Source of the DNA: Pyronema omphalodes
Lineage: Eukaryota > Ascomycota > Pezizomycetes > Pezizales > Pyronemataceae
DNA length: 64,000 nucleotides
Assembly (NCBI GenBank): GCA_024516155.1
Contig: JAJJXM010000048.1
Coordinates: forward strand, 1 to 64,000
Direction: 5' to 3'
The position numbers were made by a program, and so were the translations under genes. This document shows positions 42,547-55,064 of the stretch, in pieces. How positions within the stretch are numbered: position 1 is the first letter of the stretch; each line of letters opens with the position of its first letter. The notes under the pieces were generated by a model. That model had not been told where the DNA came from and did not search any database. It was given only the letters and a program-made list of their open reading frames with translations.

Positions 42547-43955
42547 CTAGAAGTTTTGGGCGATTCCGCTGTTACCCTGTTGAGGGTAGTGGTGGGAAGC
42601 CGGAGTTTCGATTTGAGTGTTTCTTCGAGCAGAAACCTCACGGATCACGGGAGGAACGTAAGCGGCGTCCGGGTACTGTTGGTAAGGGCCACTATAGTTG
42701 TGGCCTTCGTCATAACCACCGTCTGTAGCGTAGTATTGGGCATCGTAGGGTCCGGGGGGCATTCCGTCCGAGTTATCAGATACTGTCATAGCCGAGTAAT
42801 TTGACGACGCATTCGAGATACCACGACGAATTCCTTCATGGTCAGCATTTTTTGGGCCTTGTCCGTTTCCAATGATTCCACCGGCAACTCCTCCTATGGT
42901 AGGGTCTGAATCTGCAGTTCCGGGTCGGTTTCCTTGGGATGAATTGATGAGTGGCGCATTTGACATACCACCGTCTGTGCTAGGTGCTCCGGGAGACGGC
43001 GCAATTCCATTGTATCCATTACTGTCCATATATGTATTCTCCGCGTATGCCATTCCAACAGGGGAAAACGCAGGTGCGCTTCCTACACTTGCTCCTATCG
43101 GTACCTTCCTTCCTCCATTTGTGGATCCCCACCCTCGGTATCCTGCGCTCTCGGACATGTTGTAAGGAGTATCGTCTCCGTTGCTACTGTTAGCTCCTCC
43201 GGTAATCATAGCTCCAGCTGGTGAATTCGGGTTGAATGAATAATCCTCCACTTCCTTTCTTCTCTGTTCAGCCACCATTTCTTTATCCCTTCGGCGTTTC
43301 TTCCAGAAAAACAATAGCGCAATCGCAATCAGCGCCACTCCGACAATCGGAACGACTACTGCGATAACAACCTTGGCCGTCGGGTTCAACTGACCCCCAG
43401 ATCCACCGTCGACACTGCTGATGTTAGAGGCATTTGCGATATCAGATGCGATGGTTTGTGAAGAAGTCGGATTAGCAGTTGGTGCTGGCACTGCCGTGTT
43501 GCTGGGAACGATTTGAGTTGAGAAAAATGTTACTGTTGAATTATTGGTTTTGGTAACAACTGAATCAACAGTTGATGGGCCAGCCGTGGTGCTTGTTGGA
43601 GCTGGGGCCGGAACCGATGGAGCTTCAGAGGTCGATGAAGTCGGAGTCGGCTGAGGGGCCGGTTGGCTTGAAGTTGACGAAGATGGAGCAGGCGGTGGGG
43701 CCGATGGCGACTGTGGCTGACTAGCTGATGTTGCTGGCAGTGCTGGTGGTGCCGGATTGTTCGTAGCTTCTGGAGTTGCTATGTTCGTCGGTGTCGGCAC
43801 ATTTGGAACAGCAGGTGAGGGAGAAGGTGTAGTGATTCCCTGAGTTACAGGCGGCGTCTGAATTGGGGCTATTCACAACTCTTCAGTTAACGCTCCTTCA
43901 CAACTGCGGCTAAAGCTCCGTCAGAATACGAACCGGTTGCATTATTAGACTCCAT
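42547..43955 (-). CDS. Pro/Ser/Thr-rich single-pass membrane protein, sensor-like
   Basis: Two exons: 43955-43902 (MESNNATGSYSDGALAAV) and 43857-42547, with a 44-bp intron GTGAAG..TTCAG, giving 454 residues. An in-frame stop upstream of exon 2 makes an intron or a non-ATG start necessary. Residues about 19-140 are a Pro/Ser/Thr/Ala stalk that would be heavily O-mannosylated. One TM segment lies at about 179-203 (AKVVIAVVVPIVGVALIAIA), followed by WKKRRRDKEM. The cytoplasmic tail of about 250 residues is Gly/Asn/Ser-rich (GYRGWGST, RRGISNAS). The layout resembles Mid2/WSC-type wall sensors, but no WSC cysteine domain and no signal peptide are present. It may be a type III protein. The wall-sensor role is inference. 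The exon 1 call is moderately supported. Confidence 0.75.
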
Positions 43956-44260
43956 TGTCGGACATCCACTTCGCTTTTAGCGAATATCTCAACTTGGGAA
44001 TATGTCTTTGAGAACAGAATTGTCGCTTGCTGTGCTGTGCGCTACACAGCGATCCAGGGAAAGTCGCTGGTCGTCTTAGAGAGTTGTCTATTCGGACAGT
44101 GCGAAGTGCATCGAACAACGACAGGACCTCAAGCGATGGATGATGAATCGAAGGACAGGCAGCAGCAGGTCGACTGCAAGTAAGGGGTGGCTGTGTGAGG
44201 TGAGACGCGCTGTGCGAGTGTACCTAGTGCGGGATGTATCGTACACGTTCGAAAGAGAAG

Positions 44261-44263
<3 letters not shown>

Positions 44264-44291
<28 letters not shown>

Positions 44292-44297
44292 CAGACA
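44264..44297 (+). repeat. Tetranucleotide array (ACAG)n
   Basis: About seven copies of GACA/ACAG upstream of the single-TM protein gene, within its probable promoter. Confidence 0.8.
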
Positions 44298-45782
44298 GGA
44301 TCTTGTCAGATCCGATATTTTCGATTCGTCGAGAGTCGATGGGTGAGACAAGTCGCCAGCAGTCTTCCAAAGGAACGGAAAGAGTTGGATGAAGCTGTCG
44401 CGGCAGGACTCTAAAAAAAATCGAGAGAGGTGGAATAAGATATCTCGGCACAATCGAAGCTTTCTTTTCGGGACTAAATTCCCGGGGGATTTTGCGGAGG
44501 GTTGCACGCTACTTTGCTGAACGTTACAAGCAGCATAGAGGTGAGATGGGAGGCAAGAACAGAATTGAGAGCCGGTCGGGAGATCAATTGACGACCTTCA
44601 CCGAGAAATGAGAACAAAGAGGGCGAGAATGGGGTGGAACAGGCACGCAGCGCCGAGTGGACGAAATGGGGGGAGAGAACAGGCACACAACAAGTGGACG
44701 AAATGGAGGCCAAAAAGTGCACGATCTGGATAAATCCGCGAATTTTGCTTGGGCCAGGACGATCACAATGCACTTACTCGCTCACTCCGCTGGGCAGCTG
44801 GGTGTGGGAGGGGCAAGGAGAGGGGGGGATTTGGCTGATTTTGGCTGGAGAGGGGAGTTGATGAAATTGAGGATTAATGAGGACAGTAGAACTTTGTTTG
44901 GAACAGAGTTGGGGGGGGGTGGAACAATCCGAGGATGAACAGTTTGGGAGAACAGTTTGGGGGGGAACAGTGTTTGGGAACCAATCGGGGGAGCAGTAGT
45001 GGAATGATGGGAGTCAACATCGGGGGTCATTACAGGAAAGTGCTTTCTTTCTCTTCCTGCTCTTCTCTGCTCTGCTCTCTGTGGGAATTGGATGATTACT
45101 CTCAAGCCACCCAACTTCCAATTCAGCGTCATTATGGAAAAGTCCAAAAATGCATCCGCAGTCCGCAGCGTCAAGATGTGTTCCGATGTGTGCTGCCTTT
45201 TTTGTGGTGTGCTGGGTGCACGATGTTTCTGGGTATATTTCTGGTGTTCAAAGACACAGATCGGCGACATCAATTCTGCTGGCTGTCAACACAGCTGTGT
45301 ATGTATGTAGCGCTCAGGTCGTGGATTGGCAAAACGCGGGGAAGGGTCAGTGTCAGTTCTGTTCTCCAACCAGGTACACATACAGGATCTCTACCTGGTG
45401 ATTTCCCAAAATAGCCGTCAAGGCCTCAGCCAGCGACATCATCGTTGAGTGAGGCTTCATGACGGTGTTGGGTATGTATGGCTATTCAGCGTATACATCC
45501 GTCATTCTCCCCGATTCGGGAGATTTGTGATTTGCAAGTGCAGAATATTGATAATTTCCGTCGACGGGAGTGCACTTCACGTGACGGCTGGCTGTTGGAT
45601 AATAAGATTGCTGAATCGTCACGCATTAATTATGAAGACCCGGCTACCTGCTCACCATCGCCTACGTGCAGTGAGTTCGAGGAGTGTTTGTTGTCACCCA
45701 GGACACATCACTCATGTTAATTACTGCTATCATCGAGAATACAAGTTACACAACAATCAAATAGTTGCATTGGAGTCCCATA

Positions 45783-45890
45783 TCACCAACAATAATGACT
45801 ATTGTCACCTAGAACACAACAATAATCACAACTGCTGTCACCTGGAACACAATAATCACAACTGCTGTCACCTCGAACACATTACTCCGT
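45783..45890 (+). repeat. 30-33 bp tandem repeat (ACTGCTGTCACCTGGAACAC-containing)
   Basis: Three to four copies of a unit with ACTGCTGTCACCTGGAACAC plus AATAATCACA. The first copy is drifted (ACTATTGTCACCTAGAACAC). In the plus frame it would code HNCCHLEHNN repeats, but the surrounding frame has no gene features. Confidence 0.7.
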
Positions 45891-48800
45891 TATGTAATGC
45901 CAAAACAACAACTCCTATCACCTGGAACAATTCATTCCCGACATTTTTTTCGCCTCAAACAGCTCTTATTACCAGGCTCAAACTCATTCTCCTGCGACCT
46001 CCCACGAAGTGACATTCCTACAACCCAGGTATCCTTGCGGTGATTTCGCCGTTGATCGGGAGAGAGAGTAGAGCAAAGCAGAGCAGCATGTCACGACTCA
46101 CTGGAGTTTGGCACCACACACTTCAGTCCGTTTCACCGCCCGCGCCCGCACATACCATCCCCAGAAACGAAAAACGAAAAAAAATTCAGGGACTGAGCGT
46201 ACGAAAAGGGTTTGTATGTAATATGTGTGGTATACGTACGCCAGGATAAATATAGAGTTTTGATCTTCACCACGATTCCTCATACTAACAAAACAAAACA
46301 AAAAAAGAGAAATAACATTGACCCCTCCCTCTTGGAAGCTGGGAATGCGTTCTAAGTCCTTCAGCTCGGCTCGGCTGGGGGGTTGCCGGCCGTATCGTTA
46401 ATGAGAAAGGGGAAACGTACGTATGTTTCTGTGTTCTGTATGAAAAAGAAAAAAAATGATAAACGACCCTACCCGAGGACCCTTGTTATGTCCTGCCTTC
46501 ATCGTCGGGCCAGCGAAACGTGTGAAGCCGCGAAACTGAATCCAGCGCATTCAATGAACCCAGCAGATCCAGGAAACCATCGAAGCCGCAAAATCAGGGC
46601 CCTCAAAACCCCCCACCAGCTCTCACAGCACAAAAGGGACATCGTAGGATCCCCCGTCCCTATGTAAAAACCAAGTCTAAAAAAGGTTAAACCCAAATTC
46701 GAAGCGCTAGAAGACTTCTGTAACCCAAACGAACTAGTTCCCATATGTAGGAAACTCCCTCGAAATCCTCGAAACTTCCAAGCCTCAAGCCTCAAGCCTC
46801 GAAACTTCCCATTATTTTCCCAGCCCAGCTAGCCAGCCGTAAAACAAACTAACCGTTACTAACGATCAACTCAAAAGAACCGGACGTTTCGGTTTTTTCG
46901 GTTTCGCGGCTCAGGGGGTATGTATGGAGCCATACAGAAGAAGCATGGTACATACGTATAGCATCCACGACCTGCTGGCGCTGCTGCTGTTCGATTGGTA
47001 TGGTATGTACCGTTCATCATGTGCTGGAAAACTTCCCGTGCGAGAGAAATTGTGGGGTCTTCTTCTCCCGCTTTTTAGATAGATAGATATGTAGCAGGAA
47101 GTCGTTGTATGGAGCATATGGGCACCGTAGAGCCATGCGTTCCCGGGTAGCAAAGGCAGACCAATTATCCGACAACCCGTCAACCCGCTATCCCGTCAAC
47201 CCGTCAACCCGTAAACCCACCAACCCGTCTCTCGGCGAGGCAAAGCAAAAAAACAGAGAGAGAAAAGAGAACCAATCAGATCTGGTATATCATACCATGC
47301 TGTGTGCATAACTTTCAACTTTGAGCGTCTGGCGAGGTGAGCCGAAGAGAGTTGGAAGCGAGGGTAAGGAACGGTGCAAAAATAAAAGTGAGCACGTGTG
47401 TATGTATGCGGGATGAGGAGCGGATAGGATATGATAGGGATAAGAACATGGAGGAGTGAACCATTTTGGGTCTTGGGAGAGATAACCGTACCTTATGGTA
47501 GGATGTTAAGAGGTGAGGTCTGTGAATATGCAATAATACATGCTATATCGATACCATGATTTTCTATACATATACTGCAGCGGATTTTTTTTCTGAACTT
47601 AGAAGAGGTAATATCTATCTTGGATTCTCATAGTCGGGTTGATTTCCAATATTGAAGATTCCATTCGGGATGGGATTACGGAATGGGATGTAAGGGACAT
47701 TTCACTACAACCCCGAAGTGATAGGTACCCTTCAATCCCTCCATCCCTCCATCCATCACTCATAGTTTCGGGTGTTCCTGCGTTAGAACATAGGTCCTTA
47801 CTTAAAGTCTTAGAAGCGACAGCCAAACCCTGATGCTGATGCTGATGCTGATGTGCAATTTGTATGGCTATGGCACCATAGCCTGTCATAGGCTGTAGGG
47901 GACGATGATAATGATGATCATGATTAATATGGCCGCTCCATACTTAACCATCCAACTAACTAGCCAACCATATGTAGACACGAAAATCTATGGTGTCATA
48001 AAAAGAATGGTGCCTGAAAATCATTAAATCAATGGAACATCACCCGAGAACCTTTACATAAGAGAATCTTCACATAATTGATTTCTTCTCAGGCTCAGGT
48101 CCCGGTCTAGGTTCGGTCGGTTGAAACGTGGGTGACCGAGAAACGAAATACACTCGGATGTCAGCGGATGTTACTGTAGCTCTGAGCTTGACGAAGGCAT
48201 CCGAATATCTAACGGCCGAAATGCATTCTCAGGCCAGGAACATCAGCAAGTGGAAGATGGAAGATAAAGGGTGAGTTTCGTACATAGGCGATCGATTGGT
48301 CGCGTGTATGTGGCAACCGCGTGCCAAGACGATCAGCCGCGAGTCGCGGCGAGTGATAGATATATGCAGCCTATGATGGTCCAACGAGCTCGAGAGAATT
48401 ATTTGCTGCTACATCTGAGCATTTTTTCCAGTAAATAATGAGGAGAATGAAATGTTGGGGTTAATATTATGCAGAATATAAAATATTTGGAGGTGGGACC
48501 TGGAAGGGTATGTTATTGAAGAACGTATTGGGGAGAGAAGAAAAAGGTGGAGATGGACAACGCCAAAGTGTTAATTGATAGTAGACGGACAAATGTCACG
48601 ACAGAAGCTACATATAGGCTATGCATGTCATGCATGCTACATCCACATCCACCGCCAGTACACGGCGAACCAAGCACCTTTCAACATATGTGATATATGT
48701 GAATGTTATCATGCATCTTTGGAGTCATAACTAACGACTCCCCAACAGAAGTTGGAATGAAGGTCCTCTCAAAACTTTGTGGTTATCTATATCGCACTTG

Positions 48801-49343
48801 ATTTAACTTAATCTTAAGTCTTCCTTCTCTCTCGCGCCGAGGAGTCACCGCTTCAGACTGGCTACTATGTGCCCTGATTTTTTCTAGCACCAAACAACCC
48901 CGTTACTACATATTTAAGAATATACCACCCGATATTCAACAGCCCCGTTTAATGAAAAGGTTGCCATAGGATAACCGGAGGTTTAGATTTGCTTGACAGT
49001 GCGTTTTGATTGAATTCAAGTTCCAGTACTGCCAGTATTGTATGTAGGCTTTTGATGTGGTTTCGGAAACAAAACCGTGGTTGAGTTTGCTTTCTTGCTC
49101 ATTTCTCCCTCTTTCCAATCTTGGTTGTTGATTGCTTCTTTCTTACGCTCTCTTCACTGTAGGCTGATGTGGCCCCCTTGTTTGCACGGGTTGGAAAGTT
49201 TTCATACGATTTTTGTTTTTATTTTTCCTGGCGTGATTATGCTATTTCTATACCCACTTCAACTGTTGCTTACTTTTTCAAGGGAGGTTCTCTTCCTCCT
49301 ACGTTCGTGGTCTTTTCCAACAGAATTTTGCTACGGTAATGAC

Positions 49344-49344
<1 letters not shown>

Positions 49345-49378
<34 letters not shown>
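49345..49378 (+). repeat. Poly-T tract (34)
   Basis: An uninterrupted T run followed at once by AAGAAAAAA. No gene ends near it. Confidence 0.85.
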
Positions 49379-49382
<4 letters not shown>

Positions 49383-50591
49383 AAAAAGGCCTACAATATT
49401 TTGCTGTGTTGTGTCTTGTTTGTCTTTTCTATCCGTTGCTACGGTTACGACTATGACTGTATTTCAGTGTACTTACTAGAACCCACGCTTCTGAGAGAGT
49501 GTGTGTTGAAACTTCCTTATCGGACACGAGTGTTCTCTTAGCAGACAGAAGTATAGTGGAGGGCCTATATTTTTTTATTTCTTTCGCTCTCTTCAGTCCT
49601 ACACTATGAATATGTACATCATATCTTTCCACTTCCATCTTTTCTCTTTCTGGACGATGAAATCAGCATGCCATCTATAGAACATCAAAAAGAAGTTTTC
49701 CGCAGCCGAAATATATGGGATAATGGTTCGTACAAAGAGTAATAGCCTAGAGAAACCCCTCCAGAGGATATACATCGAGACAACAGATCCATATTCGTAT
49801 GGAAATTCTCAAAAGATTCGAAATTTGGTGCTAAGCCACAACAGGCGATCATAGGACGATAAATTCTTCATACGGCAACCAGTGGTGGACATAAATTTCG
49901 CGCTACTCTTTCTGTTTTTTAACCTTGACAACTGGGGTTGCCGATTGATGTCTCTATGTTGGAAAATGCATCCTGTTCTGCTTCGAGAAACTACTTTGTG
50001 TTGCAGTGGTGATATTCCTTTCTTTTCAGGCTTTTTTGGCTATCCAGAAACCTGTTTGGTTCAACCTACCCCCTGTTACAATATCCTCTAATTCCTTATG
50101 CCGCAATGGTTTGGTTAGAGAACGTGAGTTGTTTCATTTCTCAAAAGATCCAGAATAATCTCCAGCCGTCTGTCTTCCCGGCCGGTGATGAATTTGAATT
50201 AGTATATGCTATTACCGGTTCGGGATTTAAATAAGAGTCTCCTGTGGTTTTGAAACTTGACTTGAAAAATCATGACTTCACATGACGAGTTTGACGATTT
50301 CCTACATATAACATCCTGACTCAATAACTGGTGAATTATGCGTAATTAAGAAATAAGCCACAAGAAAATGGGTAAATTAGTACATTCTCCGAAGATCATC
50401 CTTGAGGAATGATACATGAATTGTGAGAGCGCTTACAAATCCATCGGCGGCTACATATTAGTAAGTTGCAATTTAAAAATCCGCTATCACATATGTATGG
50501 TGCTATATTAAAGTTTACATGATCTTTATCTTACAGAATCTTTACAGCATGCTTAAATGAACGATGTCAGAAAAATGTGACGCGATAGAAA

Positions 50592-50923
50592 TTTTCCCGG
50601 TGTGCAGTGCGATGAGGTGAGGTGCGGGAGATTTACCGGGCGTCTGCAAGCCACCAACACCCGCACCAGCAGCGCATTCTTGGGTTGATATGGTGGGATA
50701 TAGCACCATATGTACATCGGGTCTAACACACCTATCTATCTATTTAGCTACATATGATCCACTTATCTATAATCAAAATACCCACCTTCCAAATCTTCCA
50801 ACCCAACAACTCTTCTCGAATATCTATGTATGGTGCCATATCGGAACCAACATCTACCTGACTTTTAAATCATGGAATATTTTCCCGGTGTGCAGTGCGG
50901 GAGATTTACCGGGCATCTGCAAG
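50592..50923 (+). repeat. Direct repeat of a hairpin-forming segment
   Basis: TTTTCCCGGTGTGCAGTGCG plus GGAGATTTACCGGGC and TCTGCAAG occur at 50592-50650 and again at 50880-50923. The first copy carries a 15-base insertion (ATGAGGTGAGGTGCG-like). Within each copy CCCGGT pairs with ACCGGG. Confidence 0.7.
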
Positions 50924-53030
50924 TCATGTACCATACATAGACATCACTATGCATAAATCCCGCTGTTCCTACCTACCTACCTATCTAACTATATCTACCC
51001 AAAAACCTCTTCCCAGGTATGTTGTATCTATAACACCATAACAGAACCAGCATCAAATCTATCGAGGTATATGTAACCTTATCTACCTAACTATCTAACT
51101 ATCTAACCAACGCTTATATGAGCTACATACAATATTTCATTTATTGTTTTAGCCGAGGACCCACATACCACCTTCCGTCCTAGGAGTGGAAGAAGAGGGA
51201 GGAGAAATATGCAGAGAAGGATGGAAAAAGAGGTAAGTAACAAGGAGAAGTGAGAGAAAAACAAGCGAAGGAAGGAGAAAGAGGGAATATGGTTCAAAAT
51301 GCAACAACGAGGAGACAGCCAACATGAAGAAGAAGAAGAAGCGAGGATACCAGCTTAAACAAGGGGCAAACCTTAGCGAGACTCGGGGGGTAAAATCTAC
51401 AGTCTCTTAGAATCTATTCAGGACTGTACCACACGTCACAACTTAAGGTTGGGAATGTTTAGGAAATTCAAATCAAATCCAACTAAACCTTACGTCCTTG
51501 TCTTCTTCGTTGCGTTGATTTGGTATCTAGTATGTATCGGGAGAGTTCGGTTGGGAGCCGGGATAATAGGGTTGGGATGATTGGCGTGGTGAGGGACTTA
51601 TTTATACGTAAATATGATCTAGGCTTTCTATACTTCTTGTTTGTTTATCGATTCTGATATTCCGCTTGCTAAGCTCTAAAATGCCCATGCAGGATATCTA
51701 ATCTTTCTATACTTCTTTCTAGATGTCTTGATATGTCTGATTTGATTTGATTTGATTTGATATAATTTGATATTATGTAATATGATATGCTATGATGTAA
51801 CAGTTCCAGCTATGTATCCAACAGTTAATAATCAGTTCCAACCAGGGAATTCATAATATATATATAACTCATCAATATACTTAATGTAAACCTCATTCTT
51901 CCTCTATTCGTCATGACACAATGATGACCGAACCCTTGGGCCTTAAGAACTCCTCGCCAAGAACCAGAACCAATCTAATGCATTGAATCAATGAAACCGA
52001 GTCAAGTATTGTTGCTGCATGAAAACTGACTGATTTGATTGATAAGTTTGATGCGAGTATAACGCTACATATATATATGTACCTATACCTACGGTATGTA
52101 TGTAAATCATATTTAAATCGTATGTACGCATGATTACTTCATGAACAACACCCCTAGACCATGGAAAGGTTCAAGTACGATTGTTTCGATTACTTTTCGA
52201 TACTATGCGGTATAATAGAAGAAATCCTGTTTCTTTATGGTTTAGTAAACCAACTATACAAAGAATAAAAAATAAAGTACAGATCAATTTATAAATCAAT
52301 CAATTAATTAACTTAATCCAATCCCCATCATAAATGTCAAGCATCAACCCACTTCCAAGCTTTCATATCAGTTGTGCGTATTTATATATGTTTTCTCTCG
52401 ATCAAACCATATTGATAGATATATCCATATCAACCCCCCTGCACTAAATATTCCCGGAAACCCTAAAGAGGGGCTTAGTTACAGGATGAATCGTAGCTGA
52501 GAGATTTGTTCCAAGTCCTAACATTCTTTTTATGCAGTCCATTCACCAAGCTACGGGCTACGGGCTACGGGCCATAAAACTACCCAATTTGATGATGATA
52601 AAATAAAAAACCCCGGAATAGATGTTGACAAAATCATATATACGGAGTGATAAATATGTATACACGACCCTCCGTCTACAAATTAGTGGTTTAACGCAAT
52701 ATATGATTGGAGGGTGATAATTGATTGGAGGATGGGGGGTAAGATATGTATAGTATTGGATGGGGGAGGGAGTATACTGGCGTAGGTGGGAGTAGTGTAC
52801 GTTGAACTTAGTGAGAGTTGGTGAGGGTTGAACTTGTGGAGATACTGGTGGGAGTGCTTGAGACGGATATTTATGCGGGTTCTTGATAGGATTGAAAAGA
52901 TTTTAAAGGTCTGGAAGGTATTCCTCTTAACTATATTGGATATCATATAACGATAGACTCATGTCCTTACTTTTCTTTTTTTCCTTCCCTCCCTCCTCAC
53001 ATTAAACAAAACTAAAACCAAAACAAAGAC

Positions 53031-53277
53031 CTAAAACCAAAAATAAAACCAAAAATAAAACCAAAAATAAAACCAAAAATAAAACCAAAAATAAAACCAA
53101 AAATAAAACCAAAAATAAAACCAAAAATAAAACCAAAAATAAAACCAAAAATAAAACCAAAAATAAAACCAAAAATAAAACCAAAAATAAAACCAAAAAT
53201 AAAACCAAAAATAAAACTAAAAACAAAACCAAAAATAAAACCAAAAATAAAACCAAAAATAAAACTAAAAACAAAAC
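53031..53277 (+). repeat. 12-bp minisatellite (CCAAAAATAAAA)n, about 20 copies
   Basis: The copies are nearly identical; four have C for T (CTAAAAACAAAA). The unit is four codons, so the minus strand reads as an endless LVLF repeat. This is an artefact and not called as a protein. Confidence 0.92.
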
Positions 53278-53659
53278 CATATGTATATATCCTTAGTCCT
53301 ATCTACGATTTATTCCAGAGAACCATTCCCAAACCCCAACGATTCCCTCATCAACCATCAACAAACCATCCCCAACCCCCAACGATTCCCTCATCAACCA
53401 TTCATCATTCATCAACCATCTACGCGGGCGGCGGGATAAAACAATAACCTCCACCCGTCCCAGTCCTCGTGGCTAAAGTGAATCCCCCCCCCCGGTGCGA
53501 GGGAACCTGGGAAATCGTATATCAGGGAAATCGTATGTGAGGGATACCATGTATATAGGTGCGAAATATGGTGCAAGTCCACGGCCTCTGGGAGTAAATA
53601 GAATCATAAATACTATTTCCCTTTGTCGTGATTATGCATGCAGTCTGGAGTCTGGAGTC

Positions 53660-53762
53660 TGCAGTCTGGGAGGAAAGAGAGGGGAAGGGAAAGAGAAAGA
53701 GAAGGGAAGGGAAGGAGAAGAGAAGGGAAGGAGAAGAGAGGGGAAGGGAAGAGAAGGGAAGG
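53660..53762 (+). repeat. Polypurine tract GGGAAGGGAAAGAG
   Basis: About 100 bases of A and G only, after a CTGGAGT/CTGCAGT repeat (53643-53668). Confidence 0.75.
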
Positions 53763-55064
53763 GTGTACACGAGGACCAGAGTACCAAGTACACATCATAC
53801 CATAACATCATAACATCATATCGTCATAACATCATAACATCATAACATCATATCATCTTCATCTTCATCCTCTATATACATACAGTATATTTCACCAACC
53901 CAAGATCCTCTTTGCTGCATACTATAAATCCCTAAATTCCGTAAGTACCCTTGTAAGTATTGATGAGAAAACCAAAAAGGAGGTTTACTTAAGTTTACTT
54001 AAGTTTATAATTTTTATTCCGATTACTAATCCCACTCACTACTTTTAACCCCTTAATCCCAATCCCCAGAGTATCTCTACGTAATTTTGCATCCTCAGTC
54101 CTCAATCTTTAATCCCTATACTTATCTCCAGAGTCCATATTTCCATATTTCCATATTTCCATACTTTCATTTTCTCCTTAAATTTTCAAGATACTTTTTC
54201 TACTATCCATTTTCTCCTTAAATTTTCAACATACTTTTTCTACTAACCATTTTTCACTACCTATTACCAAATTTTTCCATACCATATTCAGATAAAAAAA
54301 AAAGATAAAAAAAGATAAAAAAAAAACCTGCAAAAAAAAAAAAAAGGTTATAACTTCCATATTTATCTAACAAAATGTGCAGCCACTTTCATTATCATGT
54401 ACAAGATATCCATCAATTTGCCCTGATCAATGATCCATACTGTTATTTACCAAGTTTTTATGCCAAGATCCATTTTCGTTTTCCCCAGACCTTGTTTTTT
54501 TGTGTTATGTTGCCAAACTTGAACAGGATCACAATCATCTGTAGTACCTTTGAAAAAGAGAGAGAGAAAAAAAAAAAGAATCGACCAACCAAACCAAACC
54601 ACAAAAAAAAAAACTCGAAAAAAATGTAAAAAATGCACCGTATACGCTTCACGATACGCCTCCCGGATTAATCTCAAGAAAAGAATGAAAGAAAAATCTC
54701 AAACCCAAGGTAAAAAAAAAAAAAACAGCACAATCAGATCTAAAAATAAGAAAAAAAGAAACCAAGAACATGAACAAACAAGTCGAACAAGCATGCAATA
54801 CGTGATATTTCCAAAAAAAGCACAAACTTTGCTTGTCCAGATGACAAAGATGATGTGGTAACCTCATAAGAAGCTTTTTTCAACAAATGAAAAACTAAAC
54901 CAGGAATTATTATTACCCCAGCACGTTTTTTCCCCTTGCATTGTAGGAAGCTACTCATACAAGTTGTGATAAAAAGAAATCATAAATCCGTGTAGTCCGC
55001 TCTTTATAAAATGAAAAAGCCTAGACAACCGTGACTCCGTGTGATTTCGTCGTTATGTTAACGA

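Larger units (their letters stand above)
43956..55064. other. 11-kb gene-free region
   Basis: The longest stretch without a supported gene. It holds the 5' region of the single-TM gene (ACAG repeats at 44264-44297) and a 30-bp repeat at 45783-45890. Repeated near-palindromic segments lie at 47.87 and 50.5-51.1 kb, a poly-T run of 34 is at 49345-49378, a 12-bp array at 53031-53277, and a polypurine tract at 53660-53762. A- and T-rich sequence fills 54.1-55.0 kb. All open frames are short, lack homology I can recognise and lack splice support. Confidence 0.5.

Noticed and set aside
53002..53280. Minus-strand open frame of repeated LVLF, apparently membrane-like
   Set aside because: It follows exactly the 12-bp minisatellite and has no other sequence.
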